44,076 nucleotides of DNA, taken from positions 1 to 44,076 of the forward strand of contig JAUSKU010000009.1 in assembly GCA_030646755.1 (NCBI GenBank). The letters run 5' to 3'. The translations under genes and the position numbers were made by a program. Of the stretch, positions 17,628 to 25,912 are shown piece after piece. A model generated the notes under the pieces. The model saw only the letters and a program-made list of their open reading frames with translations, made no database searches and was not told the DNA's origin. This DNA is from Deltaproteobacteria bacterium. GTDB taxonomy: Bacteria > Desulfobacterota > JAENJC01. How positions within the stretch are numbered: the first letter of the stretch is position 1; each line of letters opens with the position of its first letter.

Positions 17628-18044
17628 TTGGAAACCTTCTCCAGAGGCCAGCAGGTAGTTGTCCTTCTGATAATCTTCGGGATGACCCTTCTTTATTTTC
17701 ACTCAATAAATCAGCCGCCGGATAAGCCGTTAATGCTTCGACAAGCTCAGCATGAACGGGATAGTACGCTCGCCCTGAGCCAGTCGAAGGGTGAACAACC
17801 ACAAATCATAGATAAAAAACTCACCGGCGCTCAACTATTAACCCTGAATAAAAAAATCAACCTCAATACAGCTACAAAGAATGATATGGAAGCCATCTCA
17901 GGGATAGGGCCTAAAATGGCGGGGAAGATCATTGATTACAGGAAGGAACATGGAAGGTTTGAGAGGACTGAAGACCTGATGAATATCAAAGGGATTAAAG
18001 AGAAGAAGTTTGAAAAAATAAAGAGGTTCCTGACGGTGAAATAG
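17628..18044 (+). CDS. ComEA-like membrane-anchored helix-hairpin-helix DNA-binding protein
   Basis: 138 residues beginning at TTG. An N-terminal membrane anchor (QQVVVLLIIFGMTLLYF) is followed by a linker and a C-terminal double helix-hairpin-helix: KINLNTATKNDMEAISGIGPKMAGKIIDYRKEHG then FERTEDLMNIKGIKEKKFEKIKRFL. This is the ComEA/competence pattern of a DNA receptor in the periplasm. The linker contains the in-frame dispersed repeat LRQAQHERD...LALSQSKGE, which adds about 20 residues in a tolerant place. No other competence genes are nearby. Confidence 0.82.
   Translation: METFSRGQQVVVLLIIFGMTLLYFHSINQPPDKPLMLRQAQHERDSTLALSQSKGEQPQIIDKKLTGAQLLTLNKKINLNTATKNDMEAISGIGPKMAGKIIDYRKEHGRFERTEDLMNIKGIKEKKFEKIKRFLTVK
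17735..17796. repeat. CTTCGACAAGCTCAG dispersed repeat inside the ComEA-like gene
   Basis: CTTCGACAAGCTCAGCATGA on the left arm and CCCTGAGCCAGTCGAAGG on the right arm form a long imperfect palindrome. This repeat type is seen in many environmental bacterial genomes and here is read in frame. Confidence 0.75.
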
Positions 18045-18100
18045 CAGGTAAAGGTAAAGGTAAAGAAATTATCCACCTCTACCTCTACCTGTACCTGTTT
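18045..18100. repeat. AGGTAAAGGTAAAG / CCTCTACCTCTACC repeat hairpin
   Basis: Tandem GGTAAA units on the left face tandem CCTCTA/CCTGTA units on the right, giving an imperfect long hairpin followed by a T-rich tract. It separates the convergent ComEA-like and porin genes and could terminate transcription from both sides. Confidence 0.55.
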
Positions 18101-18110
18101 TTCTCTGTCT

Positions 18111-19262
18111 TTAGAATCTCAACTGAGCCTGAGCAAGGAACGTGTCGTTGTCGTAGCTGTCGTCTCCCTCGTTCTTAAATATATAGTTTGCCATAAGCTT
18201 TGCATCGTGGCCGTCGATGTAAAAGTTCAGGCCAACAGTGGTCCATCTGATGTCATCCCTGTTTCTGTGGGCAGTATCGGCGTCGTACCCTTCATACTTC
18301 AAGGCAACCTCTAAGTGCTTCGGAACAACAAAGTGGCCAGCCTGAACGTAGAATCCCTCTGAAGTGACATCGGCACCCGTCTTCTCCAGTCTCTGATTCA
18401 GATATTCACCCTGAAGACTGCATCCCCTCTTGGGATTTTTTATCTGCAAGTCTATGCCGTAGGAAGTACGGTCTTCTTCACCCGAACCACTGCCATCAGT
18501 TGAGGTAAGTCCGTTTACACCTACTTTTATCCAGCCAGCAGGCTTGGCAACAAGGCGACCAGCATAAAGCAACTGGTCGTTGTCGTTCTTGGTTGCGTTC
18601 TTAGCAGCATCGTTATATGAGCCAATAGAATATGTTGTTGCTGCCTTTGCCTTAGAGCCGTTAAAGGCGCCTATGCTATAGCTTAATAAGCCTCCTGGGA
18701 TGTCGCCGCTGAAAGAAATACCTTGGTCCCTTTCCGGAGCTATCTGCTTAACAACCTCAGACCTCTCAATAGAAAGGATTTCTGTGTCCGATGTCAACTC
18801 CTCTAAAGAGAAAGGGACCTTGAACTGTCCGACCCTTCCTACGAAGTATGGGAGGTGGTCGTCTTCAATAAAGGCATCATCAAGGGCAGGGGTTCCTGCG
18901 AAGTTGGCCTCCAGTTTGAATTTTACATGCTCATATGCATTTCCAAATACAGCTAGTTTTGCTCTCCTGATCCGGAATCCGTCTTCATCACTCACGACAT
19001 CATTGTTTTCAATAACGCTACCCTGGAATTGGATATAACCTGAGATATTCATCGAATGCTTCTTTGCCTGGGCCTCCAACTCCTCTTTGGTAATGATACC
19101 CTTTTTAACCAATAGCTCATTAAGTCCCTGAACCCCTGGAAAACCGAAGTGGACATCCAGGCCGGCGGGCGCAGGCGGATGTACTACCTCCTCAGCATAG
19201 GCCGCTGAACTGCTGATAAACATTGCGGCTGCAATTGCGATAATACATTTACTCTTCTTCAT
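18111..19262 (-). CDS. OprO/OprP-like phosphate-selective (oxyanion) porin
   Basis: 383 residues with signal peptide MKKSKCIIAIAAAMFISSSAAYA and a C-terminal phenylalanine (AQAQLRF) typical of outer-membrane barrels. After a short helical segment (LNELLVKKGIITKEELEAQAKKH) comes the barrel: GYIQFQGSVIE, FRIRRAKLAVFGNAYEHVKFKLEANFAG, VGRVGQFKVPFSLEELTSD. This follows the phosphate-selective porin O/P family, anion channels of the outer membrane. AGGAGG precedes the ATG. Lying directly downstream of tupC on the same strand, it may let tungstate or molybdate through the outer membrane; that substrate is inferred from context. Confidence 0.85.
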   Translation of the reverse strand: MKKSKCIIAIAAAMFISSSAAYAEEVVHPPAPAGLDVHFGFPGVQGLNELLVKKGIITKEELEAQAKKHSMNISGYIQFQGSVIENNDVVSDEDGFRIRRAKLAVFGNAYEHVKFKLEANFAGTPALDDAFIEDDHLPYFVGRVGQFKVPFSLEELTSDTEILSIERSEVVKQIAPERDQGISFSGDIPGGLLSYSIGAFNGSKAKAATTYSIGSYNDAAKNATKNDNDQLLYAGRLVAKPAGWIKVGVNGLTSTDGSGSGEEDRTSYGIDLQIKNPKRGCSLQGEYLNQRLEKTGADVTSEGFYVQAGHFVVPKHLEVALKYEGYDADTAHRNRDDIRWTTVGLNFYIDGHDAKLMANYIFKNEGDDSYDNDTFLAQAQLRF

Positions 19263-19321
19263 TAATTCCTCCTATGGTTTTGATTTGAATTTATGCAAGT
19301 TTGATAAACAAGATATCCCTT

Positions 19322-19993
19322 TTACCACCTCCCTTCTTTTGCTGTCACAATCCTCCCTTCCCTCATTGAAATAAGCCTGTCTGATAGCTGGGTTGCCTGA
19401 AGGAGATCATGGGTAGTAAGCATTACAGTTGTTCCATATAACTGGTTAAACCCTTTTATAATACCTTCAATGACCTTTGTATGACCTACATCAACGTGAG
19501 CCAGTGGTTCATCCAGCAGCAGGACCTTTGGCTTCAGGACAAAGGCCCTGGCCAGGGCCACTCTTTTGACCTCTCCGCCGGAAAGCTCTCTTACCGATTT
19601 ATTTCCCATTTCAGTTAGACCAACAGCCCTAAGCCCTTCCTCTACCCTCTTTTTTATGGTCTCCTTATCCAGCCCCCTTAACTTAAGGCCATAAGCCACA
19701 TTTGCCCCAACTGTTGTTGAAAAGAGATACGGGTTCTGCTCGACCAGTGTTACTTCCATCCTCAGCCTGCGCGAGTCATGCCTTCCTACCTCATTCCCTT
19801 CGTAAAGCAATACCCCTGAAGTCGGTTTCAAGAGAAATGCCAGGATATGTAATAGTGTGGTCTTCCCCGCGCCATTCGGCCCTACGATGGAATAGACCTT
19901 TCCTTTCTCGAATTGCAGGGAGGGTATATCCAAGGCCTTGAGGCCATTATAATAGTGAGTCAGGTCCTTTATGTCAAATAGGATATTTCCCAT
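19322..19993 (-). CDS. tupC: Tungstate ABC transporter ATP-binding protein TupC
   Basis: 223 residues, an ABC ATPase with Walker A GPNGAGKT, Q-loop LVEQNPYLF, signature LSGGEVKRVALARAF, Walker B VLLLDEPLAHVD and switch histidine in TTHD. The compact size without a C-terminal regulatory domain fits TupC better than ModC or WtpC. It follows tupB on the minus strand, 57 bases apart, and powers uptake of tungstate (possibly also molybdate). Confidence 0.87.
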   Translation of the reverse strand: MGNILFDIKDLTHYYNGLKALDIPSLQFEKGKVYSIVGPNGAGKTTLLHILAFLLKPTSGVLLYEGNEVGRHDSRRLRMEVTLVEQNPYLFSTTVGANVAYGLKLRGLDKETIKKRVEEGLRAVGLTEMGNKSVRELSGGEVKRVALARAFVLKPKVLLLDEPLAHVDVGHTKVIEGIIKGFNQLYGTTVMLTTHDLLQATQLSDRLISMREGRIVTAKEGRW

Positions 19994-20050
19994 AAATGTG
20001 ATAAACAGTATAGGCTTTAATTATTACAGTATTATTACAATTTGATTAAT

Positions 20051-20737
20051 TTATTTTTGTTGAACTATATTCAGAAATAAGTTAACCACGAGGGCAACAG
20101 CCATCAATATAATGCCCAGTGCCAGTCCGAACGCAAACTCGCCCTTGCTTGTCTCCAATGCAATAGCAGTAGTCATGGTCCTCGTGTAACCCCTTATATT
20201 CCCGCCGAGCATCATGGCTACGCCAACCTCACCTATTACACGCCCGAAACCGGCTATTACCGCAGCCAGAATCCCGAATCTGACCTCGGACAACAGCATT
20301 GAATAGCTTTGAAAACGACCGGCCCCCAAAGTCATGGCTGTTGGGACTATTCTGCCGTCGGCCCCCTTTATAGAGCTCAGAGTGTAGTTGGTGATTATAG
20401 GAAGGGCAAGGATGGTAAGCCCGATGATGATGGCGATAGGCGAGAAAAGCAGTCCCAACTGCCCCAATGGGCCCTGCCGGCTTATAAGGCCGCATATTAC
20501 AAGACCAACTACTACCGTTGGAAGCGCCATCATGGTATTGAGGGCAACAATGGCAAGCCTCTTCATCGGGAATTTAGCAACGGCCAGGATCAGGCCAAAG
20601 GGTATCCCTAAGGCAGAGGCGAATACCACTGACATGACAGAAACGATCAGGGAGGTCCATACTGCATGGTAGACCTCCGTGTCAAGAGAGAGGATCAGCG
20701 AGATAGAGGTTCTGAAAGAGTCAAATATGAAATCCAA
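20051..20737 (-). CDS. tupB: Tungstate ABC transporter permease TupB
   Basis: 228 residues with about five or six hydrophobic segments. The cytoplasmic loop AMTLGAGRFQSYSMLLSEVRFGILAAVIAGFGRVIGEVGVAMMLGGN is the EAA-type contact with the ATPase. It belongs to the TupB/WtpB/ModB permease group; the neighbouring TTTSTENSG binding protein decides for TupB. Confidence 0.88.
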   Translation of the reverse strand: MDFIFDSFRTSISLILSLDTEVYHAVWTSLIVSVMSVVFASALGIPFGLILAVAKFPMKRLAIVALNTMMALPTVVVGLVICGLISRQGPLGQLGLLFSPIAIIIGLTILALPIITNYTLSSIKGADGRIVPTAMTLGAGRFQSYSMLLSEVRFGILAAVIAGFGRVIGEVGVAMMLGGNIRGYTRTMTTAIALETSKGEFAFGLALGIILMAVALVVNLFLNIVQQK

Positions 20738-20753
20738 AAAGTCTCCTATGAAT

Positions 20754-20812
20754 GTAAGGGCGATCCTTGTGATCGCCCAGTCTGGCGGGCGAATACAAGA
20801 TTCGCCCCTACA
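20754..20812. repeat. Two GGGCGAnn palindromes between tupA and tupB
   Basis: GGGCGATC (20758-20765) / GATCGCCC (20771-20778) and GGGCGAAT (20787-20794) / ATTCGCCC (20800-20807), followed by CCTAC, form two adjacent hairpins. They belong to the GTAGGGGC dispersed family and could lower tupB/tupC expression relative to tupA. Confidence 0.7.
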
Positions 20813-20821
20813 ATAAATGAT

Positions 20822-21634
20822 CTATCTGGCATCCGGAAAAAAGAGCTGCTCTCCGTTGACATTAAAATTTGCTATGATACCCTGGCCTTCCTTGGAGATC
20901 AGGAACTCTATGAGCTTCATGGCCAGGTCGTACTTCACATGGGGATGCTTCTTCGGGTTTACCGCAATGACCCCGTATGGGTTGAAAAGGGCCTTGTCTC
21001 CCTCATACAGAAGGACAAGGTCGCTCTTCTTTTTATAGGCGATATACGTCCCCCTGTCCGCCAGGGTGTAACCCTGTCTTTCTGTAGCCATGTTTATGAC
21101 CTCGCCCATTCCCTGGCCTGCCTCCACATACCAGCTCCCTTTTGGGATTCCCCCAGCCACCTCCCATATCTCTTTCTCTTTCTGATGGGTCCCTGACTCA
21201 TCGCCGCGTGAGATAAATACCGCATTCTTTGCAGATATCGTTGAAAAAGCCTCAGCAGCAGTTCTGACTTCCTTCACACCGGCCGGGTCTGAAGAAGGAC
21301 CAATTATTACGAAGTCGTTGTACATCACATCCTTTCTGTTAACTCCGAATCCGTCTGCCACGAACTTCTCCTCCAACTCCCTTGCGTGGACGAAGACAAC
21401 ATCTACATCCCCCGTTTCTCCCAGCTTCAGAGCTTTTCCCGTCCCTACAGCTATCACGTCCACCTTGCAGTCGCAGCTTTTTTCAAAAGGGGGAAGGAGG
21501 ACCTTGAGAAGACCGGAGTTTTCCGTTGATGTGGTCGTGCTCATGCGCAGGCGCGTCTCGGCATGGGCAGAAGTAAAATTTAACAGTGTGAGAAACGCAA
21601 GTATAAAAGAAAATAAAGAATTTCGCTTATTCAT
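20822..21634 (-). CDS. tupA: Tungstate ABC transporter substrate-binding protein TupA
   Basis: 270 residues from the ATG at 21634, which gives a signal peptide (MNKRNSLFSFILAFLTLLNFTSAHA); a start 13 codons upstream would spoil it. Ligand-binding hallmarks of TupA are present: RMSTTTSTENSGLL near the N-terminus and ISRGDESGTHQKEKEIW in the middle. It captures tungstate in the periplasm for TupBC. Molybdate-type ModA proteins lack TTTSTENSG, so tungstate is the better call. Confidence 0.92.
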   Translation of the reverse strand: MNKRNSLFSFILAFLTLLNFTSAHAETRLRMSTTTSTENSGLLKVLLPPFEKSCDCKVDVIAVGTGKALKLGETGDVDVVFVHARELEEKFVADGFGVNRKDVMYNDFVIIGPSSDPAGVKEVRTAAEAFSTISAKNAVFISRGDESGTHQKEKEIWEVAGGIPKGSWYVEAGQGMGEVINMATERQGYTLADRGTYIAYKKKSDLVLLYEGDKALFNPYGVIAVNPKKHPHVKYDLAMKLIEFLISKEGQGIIANFNVNGEQLFFPDAR

Positions 21635-21649
21635 ATCTCTCCTTATTTT

Positions 21650-21685
21650 TTCACCGCAGAGGCGCGGAGGCACCGAGAAAGACAG
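21650..21685. repeat. TCACCGCAGAGGCGCGGAGG dispersed repeat
   Basis: A copy of the CACCGCAGAG-cGC-GGAGG type repeat common in environmental genomes, lying just upstream of tupA, between it and the regulator gene. Confidence 0.55.
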
Positions 21686-21727
21686 CGTTGGATTTTAAAT
21701 GTTTTTTTGTATCCTTCATGGCAACCT

Positions 21728-22627
21728 TCAACAAGTGTAAATAACCTTTCCCGAATCGCTTGTGTCGTACCCGCCGAACCTCGCCGCCTCTTTCGAGAAC
21801 CTCTCCGACCTGATTATATCCATCAGGGCCGCGACCTCTTCTGCAAAAAAATATTCACGCGGAACAAGGAGATCGAAGCGCTCCTCTTTTAGAGGGATGA
21901 AGCCCAAACCAAGGAGGTTGGCAGTAGCCATTATCCCTGCGCCTGCGTCAGCCTCATCTCGGAGCACCCGCAAAGCGACATCGAGGTGTGTAGAGACCTC
22001 GTTGTCGTATCCGAAGACGGCAGATAGAGGAATCCCTGCCTTTTTAAGCAGAGAGTCCATGAGAACCCTTGTTCCTGCTCCTTTCTGGCGGTTGACGAAC
22101 CTTGTCCCTTTTTTTGCCAAGTCCTCAATTCCCTTTATCTTTTTCGGATTGCCTTTCTTGACTATAAACCCCTGCTTTCGATAAGCGAAGTTTATGACTA
22201 CGAGCCTGGACTCCGAAAGGCCTGAAGCAGACTGACAGATGTTATACTCACCCGTCTCCTGATCGAATAGGTGGGATGCCGCAATATGGACCTTTTTTTC
22301 CTTGAGCATGAGTAGCCCCTCTGTGCTTCCGGTATTGCAGAAGAACGGAAAGAACCCTTTGTCCCCCCTTGCCACCTCGTCCAAGGCAAATTCCAGCAGC
22401 GGGTCGTTGCTCCCGGCAACCATTAGGAAACCCTTTAGCCTATGAAGGACGGATGGGTAGTTCTCCGTGCTGTTTTCAAGCCAGATATCAACTAGCTCCT
22501 TGAGAAACCCCCATTTACCTGTGATCTTTGTTGCAGGAAGGCCCCTCTCTTCGATCAGGGAATAGACCTTTTTTTCGTTGATCCCAAGATACTTAGAGAC
22601 TTCACGGGTATTCATATACTGTCCCAT
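21728..22627 (-). CDS. HTH excisionase-type DNA-binding and PBP-like sensor protein
   Basis: 299 residues. The N-terminal 60 hold a MerR/excisionase-type helix-turn-helix (MNTREVSKYLGINEKKVYSLIEERGLPATKITGKWGF). The rest is a cytoplasmic periplasmic-binding-protein-like domain (COG1910 type) with GSNDPLLEFALDEVA, NTGSTEGLLMLKEKKVHIAASHL, NRQKGAGTRVLMDSLL and DAGAGIMATANLLGLGF. Such proteins regulate molybdate/tungstate uptake by sensing the oxyanion. The ATG at 22627 has a strong AGGAGGTG site five bases upstream. It is the first gene of the minus-strand tup operon. Confidence 0.85.
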   Translation of the reverse strand: MGQYMNTREVSKYLGINEKKVYSLIEERGLPATKITGKWGFLKELVDIWLENSTENYPSVLHRLKGFLMVAGSNDPLLEFALDEVARGDKGFFPFFCNTGSTEGLLMLKEKKVHIAASHLFDQETGEYNICQSASGLSESRLVVINFAYRKQGFIVKKGNPKKIKGIEDLAKKGTRFVNRQKGAGTRVLMDSLLKKAGIPLSAVFGYDNEVSTHLDVALRVLRDEADAGAGIMATANLLGLGFIPLKEERFDLLVPREYFFAEEVAALMDIIRSERFSKEAARFGGYDTSDSGKVIYTC

Positions 22628-22648
22628 ACGGCACCTCCTTGATGATGC

Positions 22649-22677
22649 TTTTTAACTTAAACCTTACGACCTGTCAA
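22649..22677 (-). promoter_or_regulatory. Promoter of the tungstate regulator/tup operon
   Basis: On the minus strand, TTGACA (22677-22672) and TAAAAA (22654-22649) are separated by 17 bases, ending 21 bases upstream of the regulator start. Confidence 0.45.
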
Positions 22678-22688
22678 GAAAATAATTA

Positions 22689-22708
22689 CCTAAAATAACC
22701 TGTAATAA
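22689..22708. promoter_or_regulatory. Tandem 10-base direct repeat, candidate operator
   Basis: CCTAAAATAA (22689-22698) is followed immediately by CCTGTAATAA (22699-22708), 12 bases upstream of the minus-strand -35. The two copies are one helical turn apart, as expected for a regulator bound on one face of DNA. The neighbouring HTH-PBP protein is the obvious candidate. Confidence 0.35.
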
Positions 22709-22738
22709 CAGAACTGCTTTTTTGTCTGTTTTTTTATC

Positions 22739-22767
22739 TTGACTGACAGGCCGCAGTGCACTACTCT
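22739..22767 (+). promoter_or_regulatory. Possible trpB promoter
   Basis: TTGACT (22739-22744) and TACTCT (22762-22767) are 17 bases apart, about 37 bases upstream of the trpB ATG. The -10 is poor; TAATAA at 22767-22772 is an alternative. Confidence 0.35.
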
Positions 22768-22803
22768 AATAACCATTTCATATAGGGTATAAGGGAGTGG
22801 ACA

Positions 22804-24000
22804 ATGCAGGGTAATATACCGGACGGAAAGGGTCATTTTGGCATCTATGGCGGGAGGTATGTCCCTGAGACGCTTATGCCTGCCCTGATCGAGCTGACAG
22901 AGGCATACCAGGAGGTCAGGAAGGACAAGGACTTTAGGAGGGAATTTGAATATTACCTCAAGGAGTTTGTCGGGAGGCCCACGTCCCTATATTTTGCCGA
23001 GAGGCTGACAAAGAAGCTCGGCGGGGCAAAGATATATTTAAAGAGGGAGGACCTCTGCCATACCGGGGCCCATAAGATAAATAACGTAGTCGGCCAGGTG
23101 CTCTTGGCCAGAAAACTTGGGAAGAAGAGGATAATAGCAGAGACGGGCGCCGGGCAGCACGGTGTAGCAACAGCCACAGGGGCGGCCATGTTCGGTCTCG
23201 AGTGTGAAATATACATGGGTGCAGAGGACGTCGCAAGGCAGTCCCTGAACGTGTTCAGGATGAAGCTCTTGGGTGCAAAGGTAAACAGGGTTGACATAGG
23301 GACTAAGACCCTCAAAGATGCCATCAGCGAGGCACTGAGGGACTGGACCACCAATGTTAGGACAACCCATTATATCATGGGTACGGTATTCGGGCCGCAT
23401 CCATACCCGGTTATGGTCAGGGACTTCCAGTCGGTGATAGGAAAAGAGGCGCGGAAGCAGATATTGAAGAAAGAAGGGAAGCTCCCGGACCTCCTAATAG
23501 CCTGTGTCGGAGGCGGAAGCAATGCCATGGGGCTTTTCCATTCTTTCTTAAAGGATGAGAATATAAAGATGACCGGTGTTGAGGCAGGGGGGGAAGGGAT
23601 AAAGAGCGGCAAACATGCGGCCAGGTTTGCGGGAGGCTCTCTCGGCGTCCTTCAGGGCACCAAGAGTTATCTCTTGCAGGATGAAAACGGCCAGGTGCTT
23701 AATACCCATTCCGTCTCAGCAGGGCTGGACTATGCCAGCGTCGGGCCGGAGCACGCATTTTTAAGGGACCAGGGGAGGATTGATTATACATATGCCACGG
23801 ATGACGAGGCCTTGAAGGCCTTCGAGTTCCTTTCTATGGAAGAGGGGATAATCCCGGCCCTTGAGTCTTCCCATGCAGTGGCCCATGCGTTGAAGGTCGC
23901 CCCTAAGATGAAAAAAGACCAGGTGATTATTGTCAACCTTTCCGGCCGCGGCGACAAGGACGTTATGCATGTGGCTAAGATAAAAGGGGTGGAGCTATAA
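22804..24000 (+). CDS. trpB: Tryptophan synthase beta chain
   Basis: 398 residues, normal TrpB1 length. It condenses indole and serine to tryptophan with pyridoxal phosphate. The N-terminal [19 protein letters not shown], the PLP lysine motif [23 protein letters not shown], the phosphate-binding GGGSNAMG and C-terminal NLSGRGDKD are complete. GGGAG stands eight bases before the ATG. It is a stand-alone gene here: trpA, its usual downstream partner, is replaced by queE. Confidence 0.95.
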   Translation: MQGNIPDGKGHFGIYGGRYVPETLMPALIELTEAYQEVRKDKDFRREFEYYLKEFVGRPTSLYFAERLTKKLGGAKIYLKREDLCHTGAHKINNVVGQVLLARKLGKKRIIAETGAGQHGVATATGAAMFGLECEIYMGAEDVARQSLNVFRMKLLGAKVNRVDIGTKTLKDAISEALRDWTTNVRTTHYIMGTVFGPHPYPVMVRDFQSVIGKEARKQILKKEGKLPDLLIACVGGGSNAMGLFHSFLKDENIKMTGVEAGGEGIKSGKHAARFAGGSLGVLQGTKSYLLQDENGQVLNTHSVSAGLDYASVGPEHAFLRDQGRIDYTYATDDEALKAFEFLSMEEGIIPALESSHAVAHALKVAPKMKKDQVIIVNLSGRGDKDVMHVAKIKGVEL

Positions 24001-24029
24001 AAAGCAGGGGTCAGTACCCTAAAGGGCAT

Positions 24030-24054
24030 GAAGGGTCAGGGGTCAGGGGTCAGC
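24030..24054. repeat. GGGTCAGGGGTCAG tandem repeat at the queE start region
   Basis: Tandem GGGTCAG units between trpB and queE, in the position where the queE start codon should lie. Related GGTCAGTGGTCAGTGG tracts occur in manC and upstream of recN. Confidence 0.65.
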
Positions 24055-24116
24055 AAGAAACCGCATATTTATCGGAGATATTTTCTTCCATCCAGGGGGA
24101 GGGGATTCTTGTAGGA

Positions 24117-24776
24117 TTGAGGCAGATATTTGTCAGGTTTTCAGGGTGTTCTCTGACGTGCGATTATTGTGATACGCCGGAAAGCAGGGTTCAGAGTCCC
24201 GAGTTCAATATTGTAAGGGCGTATGGCAATACGCCCTTACCCAATCCTGTCTTATCTGAAAAGCTTACAGAGATAGTCAAGTCTTTCAATACCCATCCAA
24301 ACCTGCACCATTCAGTGAGCCTCACAGGGGGAGAACCGCTGGAACAAGCGGATTTCTTGAAGGAATGGCTGCCATTGAAAGAAGGGTTGAAGATTTACCT
24401 TGAAACCAATGGTATCCTTCCTACCCACCTCACAAAGGTCATTGAGTACATGGATATCATTGGTATGGACATTAAGTTACCGTCTGTTGCCGGTGTAAAA
24501 CCTCATTGGAGCCTTCACAGGGAATTCCTGAAGATTGCGGCAGAGAAAGAGGTCTTCGTAAAGGTAGTGGTGGATAACAGCGTGACATGGGAAGATATGG
24601 TGAATGCCGTAGAGATAGTCTATTCCGTCAATCCCGGAATCCCTTTCGTTATCCAGCCGAGGACACCTGTTGACATGGAAGCGGAACAAATATTAAAACT
24701 GCAAGATATGGCAAGTTCAAAACTTTCTCATGTAAGGGTGATCCCTCAGGTTCACAAATTTTTGCATCTTCTATAA
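24117..24776 (+). CDS. queE: 7-carboxy-7-deazaguanine synthase QueE, start apparently lost
   Basis: Radical SAM enzyme converting carboxy-tetrahydropterin to 7-carboxy-7-deazaguanine in queuosine synthesis. The cluster motif CSLTCDYC (CX3CX2C), TGGEPLEQ and the late VIPQVHKFLHL are present. The first usable start codon is TTG at 24117, but the same frame reads YLSEIFSSIQGEG from 24066 onward, the conserved substrate-binding N-terminus of the family. Back to the in-frame stop at 23976 no ATG, GTG or TTG exists. A tandem repeat occupies that place, and an ATG at 24028 is in another frame. The gene may use a rare start (ATA/ATT), be frameshifted, or carry a base error. A palindrome at 24213-24240 inserts VRAYGNTPLP into the body. 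Confidence 0.8.
   Translation: MRQIFVRFSGCSLTCDYCDTPESRVQSPEFNIVRAYGNTPLPNPVLSEKLTEIVKSFNTHPNLHHSVSLTGGEPLEQADFLKEWLPLKEGLKIYLETNGILPTHLTKVIEYMDIIGMDIKLPSVAGVKPHWSLHREFLKIAAEKEVFVKVVVDNSVTWEDMVNAVEIVYSVNPGIPFVIQPRTPVDMEAEQILKLQDMASSKLSHVRVIPQVHKFLHLL
24213..24240. repeat. GTAAGGGCGTAT palindrome inside queE
   Basis: Twelve-base perfect stem GTAAGGGCGTAT (24213-24224) / ATACGCCCTTAC (24229-24240) with loop GGCA, read in frame as part of VRAYGNTPLP shortly after the iron-sulfur motif. Confidence 0.8.
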
Positions 24777-24787
24777 AGGAGACAGAT

Positions 24788-25912
24788 ATGTACGCAGTGA
24801 TAATGGCAGGAGGGCAGGGGACAAGGTTCTGGCCCAGGAGCAGGAGGAAGAGGCCGAAGCAGCTCCTTGACATTGTCGGCTCCGAGTCTATGATCAGGCA
24901 GACCGTGGACAGGCTTGACTCTCTTATCAAGCCAAAAGATGTCTATGTGGTTACAGGTAAGGAGCATGTAGAGGAGCTTATAGGACATATCCCTCATGTG
25001 CCGTCGGAGAATATAATTGCAGAGCCTATTGGGAGGAACACAGCTCCATGCATAGGGCTCGCAGCCATGAGGCTTAGGAGGATTGACCCTGAAGGCGTGA
25101 TGGCTGTCCTCCCTGCCGACCATGTGATCCTTGATAAAGAAGGCTTTCTCGAAACCCTCAGGTTTGCCGGAGATGTGGCAAAGAGTGGTGATTACATCAT
25201 AACCCTCGGAATGAAACCGGACAGGCCTGAGACAGGGTATGGGTATATAAAGAAGGGATCAGTGGTCAGTGGTCAGTGGCCAGTAGGGTGGGCTGTGCCC
25301 ACCAGTTCGGAGAGTAAGGACGGGGTAACTCCGCCCTTACAAGTCTTTAAAGTCGAACGGTTTGTGGAAAAACCTGACAAAGACACAGCCGAGGAGTATG
25401 TAAAGAGCGGCCAGTATCTCTGGAATGCAGGGATGTTTGTATTCAAGGTATCAACCATCCTCAGGGCCATTGAAAAATTTATGCCTGACCTGTATATCGG
25501 CCTCCTCAGGATGGAGCCGGCCCTTGGTACAGATAGCCAGGAAAAGATACTGTCTGAAGTCTATGGAGAACTTCCATCTGTCTCTATCGATTACGGCGTG
25601 ATGGAAAAGGCCGATAACGTCCTTGTCGTCCCATCAACGTTCGGTTGGAACGACGTAGGGAGCTGGACAGCCATAGACGACCTGCTTCCCAGGAACGAGC
25701 ACGGGGTAGTGGCCCATGCAGAGCATATATCAATAGACACGAAAGACTGCATAGTCTATTCTCCTAAAAAGCTTGTGGCAACCATCGGCGTAAGCGACCT
25801 CATAGTTGTAGAGACGGAAGATGCCCTCCTCATCTGTCACAAATCAAGGGCCCAGGATGTAAAGAAGGTGGTGGAGATTTTAGAAAAGGAAGGGAAGGGG
25901 AAGTACCTCTGA
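24788..25912 (+). CDS. manC: Mannose-1-phosphate guanylyltransferase
   Basis: 374 residues. It makes GDP-mannose from mannose-1-phosphate and GTP for surface polysaccharides. The N-terminal nucleotidyltransferase signature MAGGQGTRFWPRSRRKRPKQLL, EPIGRNTAPCIGLAA, VLPADHVI, FVEKPD, LWNAGMFVFK and FGWNDVGSWTAI are all present. It is the short form without a C-terminal isomerase domain. About 25 extra residues (SVVSGQWPVGWAV...GVTPPLQ) lie between GYGYIKKG and VFKVERFVEKPD and come from dispersed repeats. AAAGGAG precedes the ATG. Its stop meets the convergent glmU stop without a gap. Confidence 0.93.
   Translation: MYAVIMAGGQGTRFWPRSRRKRPKQLLDIVGSESMIRQTVDRLDSLIKPKDVYVVTGKEHVEELIGHIPHVPSENIIAEPIGRNTAPCIGLAAMRLRRIDPEGVMAVLPADHVILDKEGFLETLRFAGDVAKSGDYIITLGMKPDRPETGYGYIKKGSVVSGQWPVGWAVPTSSESKDGVTPPLQVFKVERFVEKPDKDTAEEYVKSGQYLWNAGMFVFKVSTILRAIEKFMPDLYIGLLRMEPALGTDSQEKILSEVYGELPSVSIDYGVMEKADNVLVVPSTFGWNDVGSWTAIDDLLPRNEHGVVAHAEHISIDTKDCIVYSPKKLVATIGVSDLIVVETEDALLICHKSRAQDVKKVVEILEKEGKGKYL
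25259..25341. repeat. Composite dispersed-repeat insertion inside manC
   Basis: A GGTCAGTGGTCAGTGG tract (25259-25283), the palindrome GGTGGGC-TGT-GCCCACC (25287-25303) and a GTAAGG-ACGG...CCG-CCCTTAC palindrome (25314-25340) follow one another and keep the frame open. Confidence 0.75.

Noticed and set aside
20666..21196. 176-codon plus-strand frame
   Set aside because: Antisense to the well-supported tupA and tupB genes; no domain or start signal.
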